Assembly (NCBI GenBank): GCA_963665215.2
Contig: CAXXWW010000006.1
Coordinates: 310,001 to 374,000 of the forward strand
Reading direction: 5' to 3'
Origin: G963665215 sp963665215
GTDB taxonomy: Bacteria > Chloroflexota > Dehalococcoidia > Lucifugimonadales > CAUZJF01
Length of the DNA: 64,000 nt
Shown: positions 52,856-60,875 of the stretch, piece by piece
Position numbering within the stretch: the stretch's first letter is position 1
Layout: each line of letters starts with the position of its first letter
Position numbers and translations under genes: made by a program
The notes under the pieces: generated by a model
What the model saw: the letters and a program-made list of their open reading frames with translations, nothing else
What the model was told of the DNA's origin: nothing
The model's database searches: none

Positions 52856-53038
52856 ATGGATCCTTCACTCGCGCCTTTCTTAGCGAATGTGATGCGATTG
52901 ATATTTAGTGTCCAGCCTAATGATATTCCCGTATGCCAAACTCGTATCATGCGTAAAGGACGAGGCTGGCCTTGGAGTCATCGCCTTGGCGTGCACCCAT
53001 TGAAAGACGGGAGGCTTGAGATTACCCAAATCCCATAG
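52856..53038 (+). CDS. Small protein, 60 aa, unknown
   Basis: The ATG lies 4 bp after the previous stop. The sequence begins MDPSLAPFLANVMRLIFSVQ and ends LGVHPLKDGRLEITQIP. A terminator follows at 53070. Nothing is recognised; coupling with the previous gene is the main support. Confidence 0.45.
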   Translation: MDPSLAPFLANVMRLIFSVQPNDIPVCQTRIMRKGRGWPWSHRLGVHPLKDGRLEITQIP

Positions 53039-53069
53039 TTACCGCTCATGATACTGCGTCAATCGGTTC

Positions 53070-53101
53070 AAGACCCGGTCATTTAGGACCGGGTCTTTTG
53101 T
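53070..53101 (+). terminator. Rho-independent terminator
   Basis: AAGACCCGGTC and GACCGGGTCTT pair around a six-base loop, followed by TTGT. It ends the small-gene run and precedes the IS1 transposase promoter. Confidence 0.85.
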
Positions 53102-53112
53102 ATCTAAATCCC

Positions 53113-53141
53113 TTGACATTCTGCTAGCATTATGATATACT
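53113..53141 (+). promoter_or_regulatory. Sigma-70 promoter for the IS1-family transposase
   Basis: A perfect TTGACA and TATACT are separated by 17 bases. The ATG at 53148 follows only 6 bases after the -10, so the transcript would be leaderless. Confidence 0.8.
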
Positions 53142-53147
53142 TTGGGC

Positions 53148-53987
53148 ATGAACAAGCTACCAGAACACAAGCGGATTCATACCCTGAACATGCTGGTCGA
53201 GGGTTCCTCTATGCGGTCAGTCTCCCGCGTGGTGGGAATCAGCATCAACACCGTTACCAAACTCCTGGTTGACGCAGGCATTGCCTGCGAGCGTATCCAC
53301 GATAAGCGGGTGCGCGACGTGGACGCTCATCGGGTACAGTGTGACGAGATATGGAGCTTCTGCTACGCCAAATCCAAGAACGTGGGCCATGCCGAGGCTG
53401 CGCCCGCAGGAGCGGGCGATGTTTGGACATGGACCGCCATAGACAGCGACTCGAAGTTGATTATCTCTTGGCTCATCTCCCCAGGCCGTGATTCTGGGTA
53501 TGCCATAGAGGTCATGGACGATCTGAGGAACCGCCTGGCGAACCGCGTACAGTTAACCACAGACGGTCACAGGGCCTACTTGGAGGCCGTAGAGGGAGCT
53601 TTCGGCGGAGACGTGGACTATGCGCAGCTTGTGAAGCTCTACGGGCCTAGCAGCCAAGAGGAACAGCGCCGGTACAGCCCAGCCTACTGCCTAGGTTCAA
53701 AGAAGGTTGCAGTCATGGGCGACCCCAGGCACGAGGACATAAGCACGTCCTACGTGGAGCGGCACAACCTCACCATGAGAATGAGCATGAGGCGGTTCAC
53801 TCGGCTGACTAATGCGTTCTCAAAGAAGGCTCAGAACCACGCCTATTCCGTCGCTCTGTATGCGGTCTGGTTTAACTTCCTGCGGCCCCACAAGAGCCTT
53901 GACGGACAGACCCCGGCACAGGTGACGGGGCTGGCGAAGGAGCGTTATGGCTGGGACTGGATTCTCCGGGAGATGGATTCAAACTGA
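53148..53987 (+). CDS. IS1-family transposase, 279 aa
   Basis: The N-terminal HTH reads MLVEGSSMRSVSRVVGISINTV. The DDE-type domain follows with HRVQCDEIWSFCYAK, QLTTDGHRAYLEAV and a C-terminal SYVERHNLTMRMSMRRFTRLTN. It is longer than classic IS1 transposase (232 aa) but typical of IS1 relatives outside enterobacteria. It is intact. An AGACACTACC just after the stop may be part of a terminal repeat. Confidence 0.87.
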   Translation: MNKLPEHKRIHTLNMLVEGSSMRSVSRVVGISINTVTKLLVDAGIACERIHDKRVRDVDAHRVQCDEIWSFCYAKSKNVGHAEAAPAGAGDVWTWTAIDSDSKLIISWLISPGRDSGYAIEVMDDLRNRLANRVQLTTDGHRAYLEAVEGAFGGDVDYAQLVKLYGPSSQEEQRRYSPAYCLGSKKVAVMGDPRHEDISTSYVERHNLTMRMSMRRFTRLTNAFSKKAQNHAYSVALYAVWFNFLRPHKSLDGQTPAQVTGLAKERYGWDWILREMDSN

Positions 53988-54055
53988 GACACTACCGCCC
54001 CGGGGCTACGTTAGAACATATGCCGTGTGCTTTTGCACTTCCCTCTACTCCTCGT

Positions 54056-55111
54056 TCATCCCACCTGAGAATTGCCGCCAGCCTCATCGACTTGTTCTAG
54101 TATGCCGGGGAGTTCTTCTTGCCCGACTGGCGGGGGGAAAGCCCGATCAAAGAGCCGTTTGAAGCCCTGCCAAGAAGATGACGCCCGCATCAACGCAGTG
54201 ACGCTAGCTATGTGCTTGTCGAGGTGCGGGTGACCAACCTCATCAGTAAGGAATCGATGGTGACGGTGGCGGCGACGTCCGTCGTCACTCACTACTGGAT
54301 TACGGCGTCCCAGTTCCTCGATGACTCCGTCTGGTAGCTTCTCGTAGATAAGCTCGGACATGATGCGTCCTACAGCCTTAGGCCGTTTGACGGACACGGG
54401 CGAGTACTGCCACCCGCGGAGTCTGAACAACTGGCGGAAGAATTCCTCAGGGAACCGCTTCGTCCAAGGCAGCAACTCCTTGGCGATATAGGCTTCGAGA
54501 ATGCGATGCAACTCGTGACGGTCCCGGACCTCCTGATATCCGGTCGCCTCGTCGACCAGGGCCGTAATTCCTACATGGGCCAAGGTGCGTTTTAAGATAT
54601 CGGCTTTTTCGGCAATCCGATACTGTTGAGGCTGAAGAACCCCTGCGTCACGTGCCTTGAGCCATGCCTCACATATCTCCGGCAGCAGAATTGCGTCGAC
54701 ACCTCGTCGCTGCCCACCTCTCCCCCTGAAGACAACGGGCTCGCTGAGCGCAAGCCGAAGGCTGGGTGGTACGAAAGGCTCCAGCATCGCGACGGATAAG
54801 AACACTGGCATGGGAGGGTCGCCACTGGTGGCGGTAAGTTTCCTCGTCTTACCGCCTGTACCCCGTCCGAGATGTCTCGCTACACTAGCTTCAGAGATCA
54901 CACGCATCCGATTCGGCAAAACGGCGCACGGGAGAACGATTTCACCGATCTCTAGTGTTCCTGTGTATTCCGCCAGTGGGATTTCTTCCTTAGGTGATGC
55001 AGCAGCGTGTCGTGCGCGGGCAGCACGCCTGGCAATGTCTCGTCTCCGTTCAGGCGTCAGCGACTCAGCTCTAGCTTTCGCCGCCTTGGATGCTCGTTCT
55101 CTTGTGGTCAT
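54056..55111 (-). CDS. P63C domain-containing protein
   Basis: A 351-aa protein. The Arg/Ala-rich N-terminus (RRRDIARRAARARH) suggests nucleic-acid contact. The C-terminal P63C region reads ELLPWTKRFPEEFFRQLF, RPKAVGRIMSELIYEKLPDG and HRHHRFLTDEVGHPHLDKH, then SSWQGFKRLFDRAFPP. P63C proteins are common in phages and prophages; function unknown. GTG 55117 is an alternative start. Confidence 0.82.
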   Translation of the reverse strand: MTTRERASKAAKARAESLTPERRRDIARRAARARHAAASPKEEIPLAEYTGTLEIGEIVLPCAVLPNRMRVISEASVARHLGRGTGGKTRKLTATSGDPPMPVFLSVAMLEPFVPPSLRLALSEPVVFRGRGGQRRGVDAILLPEICEAWLKARDAGVLQPQQYRIAEKADILKRTLAHVGITALVDEATGYQEVRDRHELHRILEAYIAKELLPWTKRFPEEFFRQLFRLRGWQYSPVSVKRPKAVGRIMSELIYEKLPDGVIEELGRRNPVVSDDGRRRHRHHRFLTDEVGHPHLDKHIASVTALMRASSSWQGFKRLFDRAFPPPVGQEELPGILEQVDEAGGNSQVG

Positions 55112-55189
55112 GCCCACCCGCTTCCATGCTGTCAGAAGGTTCCGTTTCCTTTGGGAGTATCCGCTGCTCCGCCTACGGTTCCATTTGCC

Positions 55190-55648
55190 TCAGTAGGCCG
55201 CCGCGGCAGCGTTGTCGAAGTCGGCCGTCCAATCCTGAACGGTTCGGGCGTCGGTGTCTACCATCAGGTGGAACGGCAGCGTCACAGCATATGGGAAGGT
55301 GTCGAGAAGAGGTAGATCAATCTCGATCTCGATCGCAGCGGTCGCAGTCATACGGTAGAGGGCCTGCTGTCCGGGAACGGGCACCGAGTAGTGCCAAGCG
55401 ATATTGTCCCTGATCTGGTCTGCTACAAACCCTGTTAGCAAAGTTTCGGCGGTAGGCACCTTCTCTAGGGTGTCCCTCAGGACAGGGGCCACCATGAGTA
55501 ACTCGACTAGCACTTCAGATACCGTGTCGATGCTGTCCTGGCTCCACTCCATCGCAACCGTGGTCGAGATTTCCGCTCTATCCTCGCCGCAGCCCACTGC
55601 GGTACCGCTTATCGCCAGCATCAGTATCAGAATTGCGACTCTCTTCAT
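55190..55648 (-). CDS. Small lipoprotein, 152 aa, unknown
   Basis: ATG 55648 begins MKRVAILILMLAISGTAVGC, a signal peptide with lipobox. The mature part (STTVAMEWSQDSIDTVSEVL ... YRMTATAAIEIEIDLPLLD ... LMVDTDARTVQDW) has alternating beta pattern. Copy B of IS1380 begins 67 bp upstream of its start, so its promoter may be displaced. The family is not recognised. Confidence 0.68.
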   Translation of the reverse strand: MKRVAILILMLAISGTAVGCGEDRAEISTTVAMEWSQDSIDTVSEVLVELLMVAPVLRDTLEKVPTAETLLTGFVADQIRDNIAWHYSVPVPGQQALYRMTATAAIEIEIDLPLLDTFPYAVTLPFHLMVDTDARTVQDWTADFDNAAAAAY

Positions 55649-55714
55649 TGAGGAAGTTCCCCTTGGCCTTGCTGCAACGTTCGTGCCAGCGAAGCACCCG
55701 CATACTCCCCTTAG

Positions 55715-57421
55715 CCCGAATCCACCGAAGGAGGGCGTCGGGTTAGCGTCCTGAGGCGGCAAGAAGGTGCTCCTGTGCTTCTGGGATAATGGTTTTGTAG
55801 CAAAAAAACGGCCCCGGAAAAGGAGCACCCAGTAGATGCTGCCACGCAACCACCCCGACCGGATCCAAATCACCTTCGACGACCGCCGCTTGGTGGCCAA
55901 TGCCGGGCTGCTCCTTCCGGCCACCCTGGCGCGGCACCTCGGCCTGCCCGAACTCGTCCGGCAGCGCCTCGACCTGGGCGATGCCCCGGGGCGGGCGAAC
56001 ACGAGCGACAAGATGATGACGCTGGTGGCGTCTGCGCTGGCTGGGGGCGACTGCATTGACGACGCCGATGTGTTGCGCACCGGGGGGACGGCCTGCACCC
56101 TGGGCGGCACGGTCAAGGCGCCATCCACCCTGGGCACCTTCCTGCGCAGCTTCCGGTGGGGCCACGTCCGTCAACTCGACCGGGTGAGCCGCGAGTTGCT
56201 GGCCCGGGCTTGGCAGGCCGGGGCGGGACCCGGCGACGGGCCCCTGACCATTGACCTGGACTCCACCATCTGCGAGACCTACGGACTGGCCAAGGAGGGA
56301 GCGCGCCACCACGGCTATACCGGCAAGCGGGGCTACCACCCGCTGCTGGCCATCGCCGCCGGCACCGGAGACGTGCTGATGTCCCGGCTGCGCGAGGGCC
56401 GGGCCAACACCGCCCGCTTCCTGCGGGAGACGGTGGGACGGGTGCGCTACGCCGGGGCCAACGGACGACTCACGCTACGGGCCGACAGCGGGTTCTACAC
56501 TCATGGCGTGGTATCCGTCTGCCGCAAGATGGATGTCCGCTTCTCCATCACCATCCGCCAGCACAAAAGCCTGCACAATCTCATCGAGGCGATACCCGAA
56601 GATGCCTGGACGCCGATTCCTTACTGGATGGACGGCGCCGCCGATGTGGCCGAGACCACCTGCACCCCCTTCCAGGCCGAGGCGGACGCCGCGCCGGTAC
56701 GGCTCATCGTCCGGCGGGTGAAGCCGACGCCCGGTTCCCAACTGGCCCTCTTCGCCAAATACAGCTATCATGGCTTCATCACCGACCGGGACGGGGAGTT
56801 GCTCGAACTGGAGGCTGACCATCGCCGCCACGCCGAGATCGAGAATGCCATACGCGACCTCAAGTACGGCGTCGGGCTGAACCATCTCCCCTCGGGCCGC
56901 TTCGCCGCCAACGGCGCCTGGCTGGCCGTCCAGACGATGGCCCACAACCTGGCCCGCTGGACGGCGCGGATCGGTCTGGGAGAGCGGATAGCCACCACCA
57001 AGACCCTCCGGCGGCGGTTCTTCTCCCTGGCCGGACGGCTCACCCGCTCGGCACGCCGGTTGACCCTGCATCTTCCGGATCGCTGGCCTTGGGCTGAGAA
57101 GTTCAGCCGCGCCTTGGCCCGGCTGCGAGCCATTCCACTCCCGGCCTGACGGCACCGTCGGCGACCGACCCACCCACCGGACAACCGAAGATCCCCGCAG
57201 ACTCGTGCCAGCCCGGTCCGAGAGAGTTCCCTGCTGCGTATTCTCTCGCCATCCCGCGCATCGCAGCTCCCGCAGACGGCCATAGGGGCCCCTGTGCGGC
57301 GATGAAGACCGTCCGCCGACCTCCCTACCCCAAATGGAACCCAGGCTATTTCCCCTGTAGCTCCCTCACCCCCCTTCCGCTTTCCTCACGCCGTCCATCG
57401 GTGTCCTTCGGTGGATTCGGG
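55715..57421 (+). mobile_element. IS1380-family insertion sequence, copy B
   Basis: The same termini as copy A (CCCGAATCCACCGAAGGA), in opposite orientation. The flanks read CTTAG on the left and CTAAG on the right, a duplication with one mismatch at best. It lacks the 12-bp addition of copy A. Confidence 0.9.
55836..57149 (+). CDS. IS1380-family transposase, copy B (437 aa)
   Basis: Identical to copy A except for absence of the GAAH insertion after RANTAR. The acidic motifs LTIDLDSTICE, LRADSGFYTHG and HAEIENAIRDLKYG are all present, and the gene is intact. Confidence 0.93.
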   Translation: MLPRNHPDRIQITFDDRRLVANAGLLLPATLARHLGLPELVRQRLDLGDAPGRANTSDKMMTLVASALAGGDCIDDADVLRTGGTACTLGGTVKAPSTLGTFLRSFRWGHVRQLDRVSRELLARAWQAGAGPGDGPLTIDLDSTICETYGLAKEGARHHGYTGKRGYHPLLAIAAGTGDVLMSRLREGRANTARFLRETVGRVRYAGANGRLTLRADSGFYTHGVVSVCRKMDVRFSITIRQHKSLHNLIEAIPEDAWTPIPYWMDGAADVAETTCTPFQAEADAAPVRLIVRRVKPTPGSQLALFAKYSYHGFITDRDGELLELEADHRRHAEIENAIRDLKYGVGLNHLPSGRFAANGAWLAVQTMAHNLARWTARIGLGERIATTKTLRRRFFSLAGRLTRSARRLTLHLPDRWPWAEKFSRALARLRAIPLPA

Positions 57422-57524
57422 CTAAGCAAACGGAACCTGTCAGAATCTTTAAGCAAGTATAAGGTCCCATACAACTATCGTCCATGCTTGCGGCTTATAG
57501 GGCACTATACAGGATCCCTGTCCC

Positions 57525-57553
57525 TTGACTCCACCTGCCTGGCAAGCTAGAAT
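57525..57553 (+). promoter_or_regulatory. Promoter of the IS4-like transposase
   Basis: TTGACT and TAGAAT with 17-base spacing, 42 bp before the gene at 57595. Confidence 0.65.
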
Positions 57554-57594
57554 GCGCAAGCAACACCAGATGTCCGGAGCGGTGCAAAGTCGGG

Positions 57595-58767
57595 ATGAAG
57601 TCGGCGAGAACAAGCGCAAAGCAGCTTGACTTCTTCGACCGCATCGACGACAATGCAAGTAAGACGGGGACGCCAGTGTTGGTAGCACCGACGCCCCCTA
57701 ATCAAGATGGAGGGTGTAGCTCCACCATGACGTCCACACAGCGTACCACAGCCCCGACGTACTCCCAAGATTGGCCCAGCTATAACCTCGCACAACAAAA
57801 CGAGAAAGACCGCTTTCTGGTGTTGCTGCGAGACCTCTGCACCGCCATCCCCCAGGAGCCAGGGTCAAGAGGTAGAGGGCGTCCTAGCATACCCCTCCCG
57901 GAGAGGCTGTTCGCGGTCACCTACAAGGTCTACACCGGCTTTTCTGCCCGTCGCTTCACATCTGACGTACAGGCGGCGATGCGGCAGGGCCTCATTGACC
58001 ATGCCCCGCACTTCAACAGCACGAATCGCTATCTTGCCAGCGACGAGTTGACTGACCACCTGAAGGCCCTTATCGAGTTGAGCGCCGGCCCACTTGCTTC
58101 TGTCGAGACGGACTTCGCCATCGACTCAACGGGCTTCGCCACCACGACCTACAGCCGCTGGTTCGACCACAAGTGGGGCAAGGAGCGCTCGAAGCAGGCT
58201 TGGGTGAAGACCCATCTGATGTGCGGCGTCAAGACGAACATCGTGACGGCCGCCCTTGCGACCACCCATGAGTCTGCTGACACCAAACAATTGCCGCACC
58301 TGCTGGAGCGGACCGCCGCGACCTTCTCCATTGATGAGGTGTCGGCGGACAAAGCCTACGCCAGCAAACGCAACCTCCGAGAGATAGAGGCGGTCGGCGC
58401 GATACCCTACATCCCGTTCAAGTCATACTCCACGGGTAGCCAGGGCAAGCGCCGATACGACAGCCTCTGGGCCAAGATGTGGCACTTCTACAGTTTCAAC
58501 CGAGACGAGTTCAACGCTCACTACCACAAGCGAAGCAATGTCGAGACCACGATGGCGATGATCAAGACCAAGTTCGGGGCCAGCGTCAAGTCCAAGACCG
58601 GAAAGGCCCAGGTGAATGAGGTCCTGTGCAAGGTGCTGTGCCACAACATCTGCGTCCTGATACAATCCTTCTACGAGTTGGGTATTGAAACAGACTTTGC
58701 CGTGCCGACCGCGCCTGAACCAAAAATCGTAGACCTGAACCAATATAGGGATCGTTTCGGCATTTAA
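57595..58767 (+). CDS. IS4-like DDE transposase, 390 aa
   Basis: The Asp motifs are FAIDSTGFATT and EVSADKAYASKRN. YHKRSNVETTMAMIKTKFG supplies the Y-R-E-K signature with the catalytic Glu. The first 65 residues (KQLDFFDRIDD ... QRTTAPTY) are poorly ordered and may start later. Terminal repeats were not found. Assignment to IS4 rather than IS5 is tentative. Confidence 0.82.
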   Translation: MKSARTSAKQLDFFDRIDDNASKTGTPVLVAPTPPNQDGGCSSTMTSTQRTTAPTYSQDWPSYNLAQQNEKDRFLVLLRDLCTAIPQEPGSRGRGRPSIPLPERLFAVTYKVYTGFSARRFTSDVQAAMRQGLIDHAPHFNSTNRYLASDELTDHLKALIELSAGPLASVETDFAIDSTGFATTTYSRWFDHKWGKERSKQAWVKTHLMCGVKTNIVTAALATTHESADTKQLPHLLERTAATFSIDEVSADKAYASKRNLREIEAVGAIPYIPFKSYSTGSQGKRRYDSLWAKMWHFYSFNRDEFNAHYHKRSNVETTMAMIKTKFGASVKSKTGKAQVNEVLCKVLCHNICVLIQSFYELGIETDFAVPTAPEPKIVDLNQYRDRFGI

Positions 58768-58934
58768 GGTGCAAAGCCCTTGCCAAGGGAGAGGGGGACA
58801 CAGGGGGTGAGGGTTTCGCTAGAAACTCTTAGCATGCACAGGGATTCATGGCTGACGTAGGCTGCACAGCAGTTGATTTGAAGCAAGGCTAAAATACTCG
58901 GTCTTCTCAGCCAGGCATTCGGGAGGGACAGAAA

Positions 58935-59384
58935 ATGGTCACGGGGTTCAATCATTCGGGATTCGTGGTGGACGACCTGGCGGCGATGGTGGCTTTCTAC
59001 CGGGATGACCTGGGACTGGAGGTGGTGCGCGAGGTGGAGAGCGTGGCGCCTCCCGAGGGAAATCACACCGGTATTCCCGGCGCGCGGAGGAAGCTGGTGT
59101 TCGTGGGCGTGCCCGGCGGTGAGCACCTCCTGGAGCTGGTCCACTACATCGACCCACCGAGTCCAAGCGGACACCTGGGCAGGAACCAGCTTGGCGCCGG
59201 CCACGTCTGCTTCAACGTCGAGGACCTGGAAAGGCTGCATCGGCAACTCACCCGGCAGGGGACCAGGTTCGTCACACCGCCCATCTTTAGGAATGACCCC
59301 GGCGGGGGCAAGACGGGGATTTGCTACGCCCAGGACCCGGAGGGAAACTGGCTGGAGTTCATCGAGGTCATAGGGCCGGGATAG
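58935..59384 (+). CDS. VOC-family (glyoxalase/dioxygenase superfamily) protein
   Basis: A 149-aa protein with two beta-alpha-beta-beta-beta modules. FNHSGFVVDDLAAMVAFYRDDLGL starts the first and GAGHVCFNVEDLERL the second. The likely metal ligands are His7, the Glu in LLELVHY, His in GHVCF and Glu in NWLEFIE. GGGAGGGACAGAAA before the ATG is a good ribosome binding site. It lies 170 bp upstream of a hydroxypyruvate isomerase. The reaction is not predictable. Confidence 0.88.
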   Translation: MVTGFNHSGFVVDDLAAMVAFYRDDLGLEVVREVESVAPPEGNHTGIPGARRKLVFVGVPGGEHLLELVHYIDPPSPSGHLGRNQLGAGHVCFNVEDLERLHRQLTRQGTRFVTPPIFRNDPGGGKTGICYAQDPEGNWLEFIEVIGPG

Positions 59385-59476
59385 GTGGGGCGGCGGTGGC
59401 CAGTGGCCGGCCATGTACACGGTCGCTACCACGAGTAACCTTGGTCCGCCGCCGCCGGCCGGCCTTGTGAGGTCAC

Positions 59477-59504
59477 TTGACGACGGTTGGAGACCCCCTA
59501 TAAT
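59477..59504 (+). promoter_or_regulatory. Promoter of the hydroxypyruvate isomerase gene
   Basis: TTGACG and TATAAT with 16-base spacing, 50 bp before the ATG at 59554. Confidence 0.7.
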
Positions 59505-59553
59505 GGGATCGCGCCCGCTCCGCCGCAGCATCGGAGCCGGCCAGGGGTAAAAG

Positions 59554-60336
59554 ATGCCCAGGTTCGCCGCGAACCTCACCATGATGTTCAACGAGGTAGA
59601 GTTCCTCGACCGCTTTGAGGCGGCCGCCGATGCTGGTTTCAGCGCCGTCGAGTACCTCTTCCCATACGATTTCGAAGCCGGCCGACTGGCCGAGCTGCTT
59701 GATCGCCACCGTCTTGTCCAGGTGTTGCACAACCTGCCCGCCGGGGACTGGAACGCGGGAGAACGCGGGATAGCCTGCCATCCCGGCCGCGAAGGCGAGT
59801 TTCGGGACGGGGTCGGCAGGGCGATCGAGTACGCCACCGCCCTGGGCTGCGAGCAGGTCAACTGCCTGGCGGGTATCGCACCGGAGGGGGCAGACCGGGA
59901 GGGGCTCAGGGAGGTCTTCATCGCCAATCTCAAGTACGCTGCGCGAGAGCTGGACAAAAAGGGCGTCAGGCTGCTGATCGAGCCCATCAATACCCGTGAC
60001 ATTCCCGGCTTCCACCTCGTTCACACCTCACAGGCGCGTTCCATCATCAACGAGGTCGGCTCCGACAACCTGTCGCTGCAGTATGACGTCTATCACATGC
60101 AGATCATGGAAGGCGACCTGACGCCGACGCTCCAGGCAAACATCAACGTGATACGTCACGTGCAGATCGCCGACAACCCTGGGCGCAACGAGCCCGGCAC
60201 CGGCGAGATCAACTACCCCTTTCTGTTCGATGCGCTGGACAAGATAGGCTACGAGGGGTGGGTGGGCTGCGAGTACAAACCCCTCACCACGACCGCCAAG
60301 GGGCTCGGCTGGGCCGCAGCATACCTGCGCAGCTAA
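59554..60336 (+). CDS. hyi: Hydroxypyruvate isomerase
   Basis: A 260-aa TIM-barrel of the xylose-isomerase-like superfamily. MPRFAANLTMMFNEVEFLDRF is the typical opening. LLIEPINTRDIPGFHL contains the metal-binding Glu, LQYDVYHMQIMEGD the Asp/His pair and GCEYKP the last Glu. It interconverts hydroxypyruvate and tartronate semialdehyde in glyoxylate and glycerate metabolism. It has its own promoter. Confidence 0.9.
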   Translation: MPRFAANLTMMFNEVEFLDRFEAAADAGFSAVEYLFPYDFEAGRLAELLDRHRLVQVLHNLPAGDWNAGERGIACHPGREGEFRDGVGRAIEYATALGCEQVNCLAGIAPEGADREGLREVFIANLKYAARELDKKGVRLLIEPINTRDIPGFHLVHTSQARSIINEVGSDNLSLQYDVYHMQIMEGDLTPTLQANINVIRHVQIADNPGRNEPGTGEINYPFLFDALDKIGYEGWVGCEYKPLTTTAKGLGWAAAYLRS

Positions 60337-60810
60337 TCGCTCACGCGCCCGCAAAGACCTGACCGGAGGGCCGTGACCCCTCAGCGCGGGCGTAAGCGTC
60401 TCCGGACCAGTGGCATCTTCCCCAAGCGGTCGCGCATCTAACTTTGCAGAGGACCGCCGCGCGGCTGCATGGGTCTTCTCCACCCGCTTTCACCAAATCC
60501 GGACAGCCGCGCCAGTCGCAAAGGAGAGAGACACCAATGACCATCCCCACGTCGTCTACTTCGAGGTCACCGGCAATCGCCCTCTCAACGGCATCATGAA
60601 GTACGCTAAGGGAACGCCCTCCTAACCCGGGGACCGGCGACTCCGCACCTGAGGCCTCCTGGCCACTGGCCAGGGGGCCTCGCCATGTTTACCGGCCTCA
60701 AACGTGGAGACCGTTGCCGACGGGCACTGACTCGCGTACCGGAGCCACCTCCCTGACTCCTTTGGCGTGGGCCACGTTGCCGCCCCATCGAGCGCCGGCC
60801 GGCCGGTGCT
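60337..60810. other. Intergenic region, one doubtful short frame
   Basis: Near 60530-60625 a short plus-strand frame reads DHPHVVYFEVTGNRPLNGIM. A GGAGAGAG lies before it, but the ATG at 60537 is in another frame. This may be a decayed or very short gene; nothing else is supported. Confidence 0.35.
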
Positions 60811-60816
60811 ATAATG
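60811..60816 (+). promoter_or_regulatory. -10 box TATAAT (extended TGC)
   Basis: GGTGCTATAATGC lies 60 bp before the E1-like gene; no clear -35. Confidence 0.5.
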
Positions 60817-60875
60817 CTGGGGAGCGCGCTCCGGGCTCCGGTCCTATCCCCAAGAGCGCATTGGAGGACGCGGAG

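Noticed and set aside
46821..57421. Composite transposon bounded by IS1380 copies A and B
   Set aside because: Copy A has its own duplication on both sides and copy B has unrelated outer flanks, so there is no evidence that they moved as one unit.
57302..57550. 82-aa frame starting MKTVRRPPYPKWNPG, and the same N-terminus fused to the older IS1380 transposase at 46940
   Set aside because: This is read-through of the IS1380 terminal sequence; the true N-terminus of the older transposase is at 48673.
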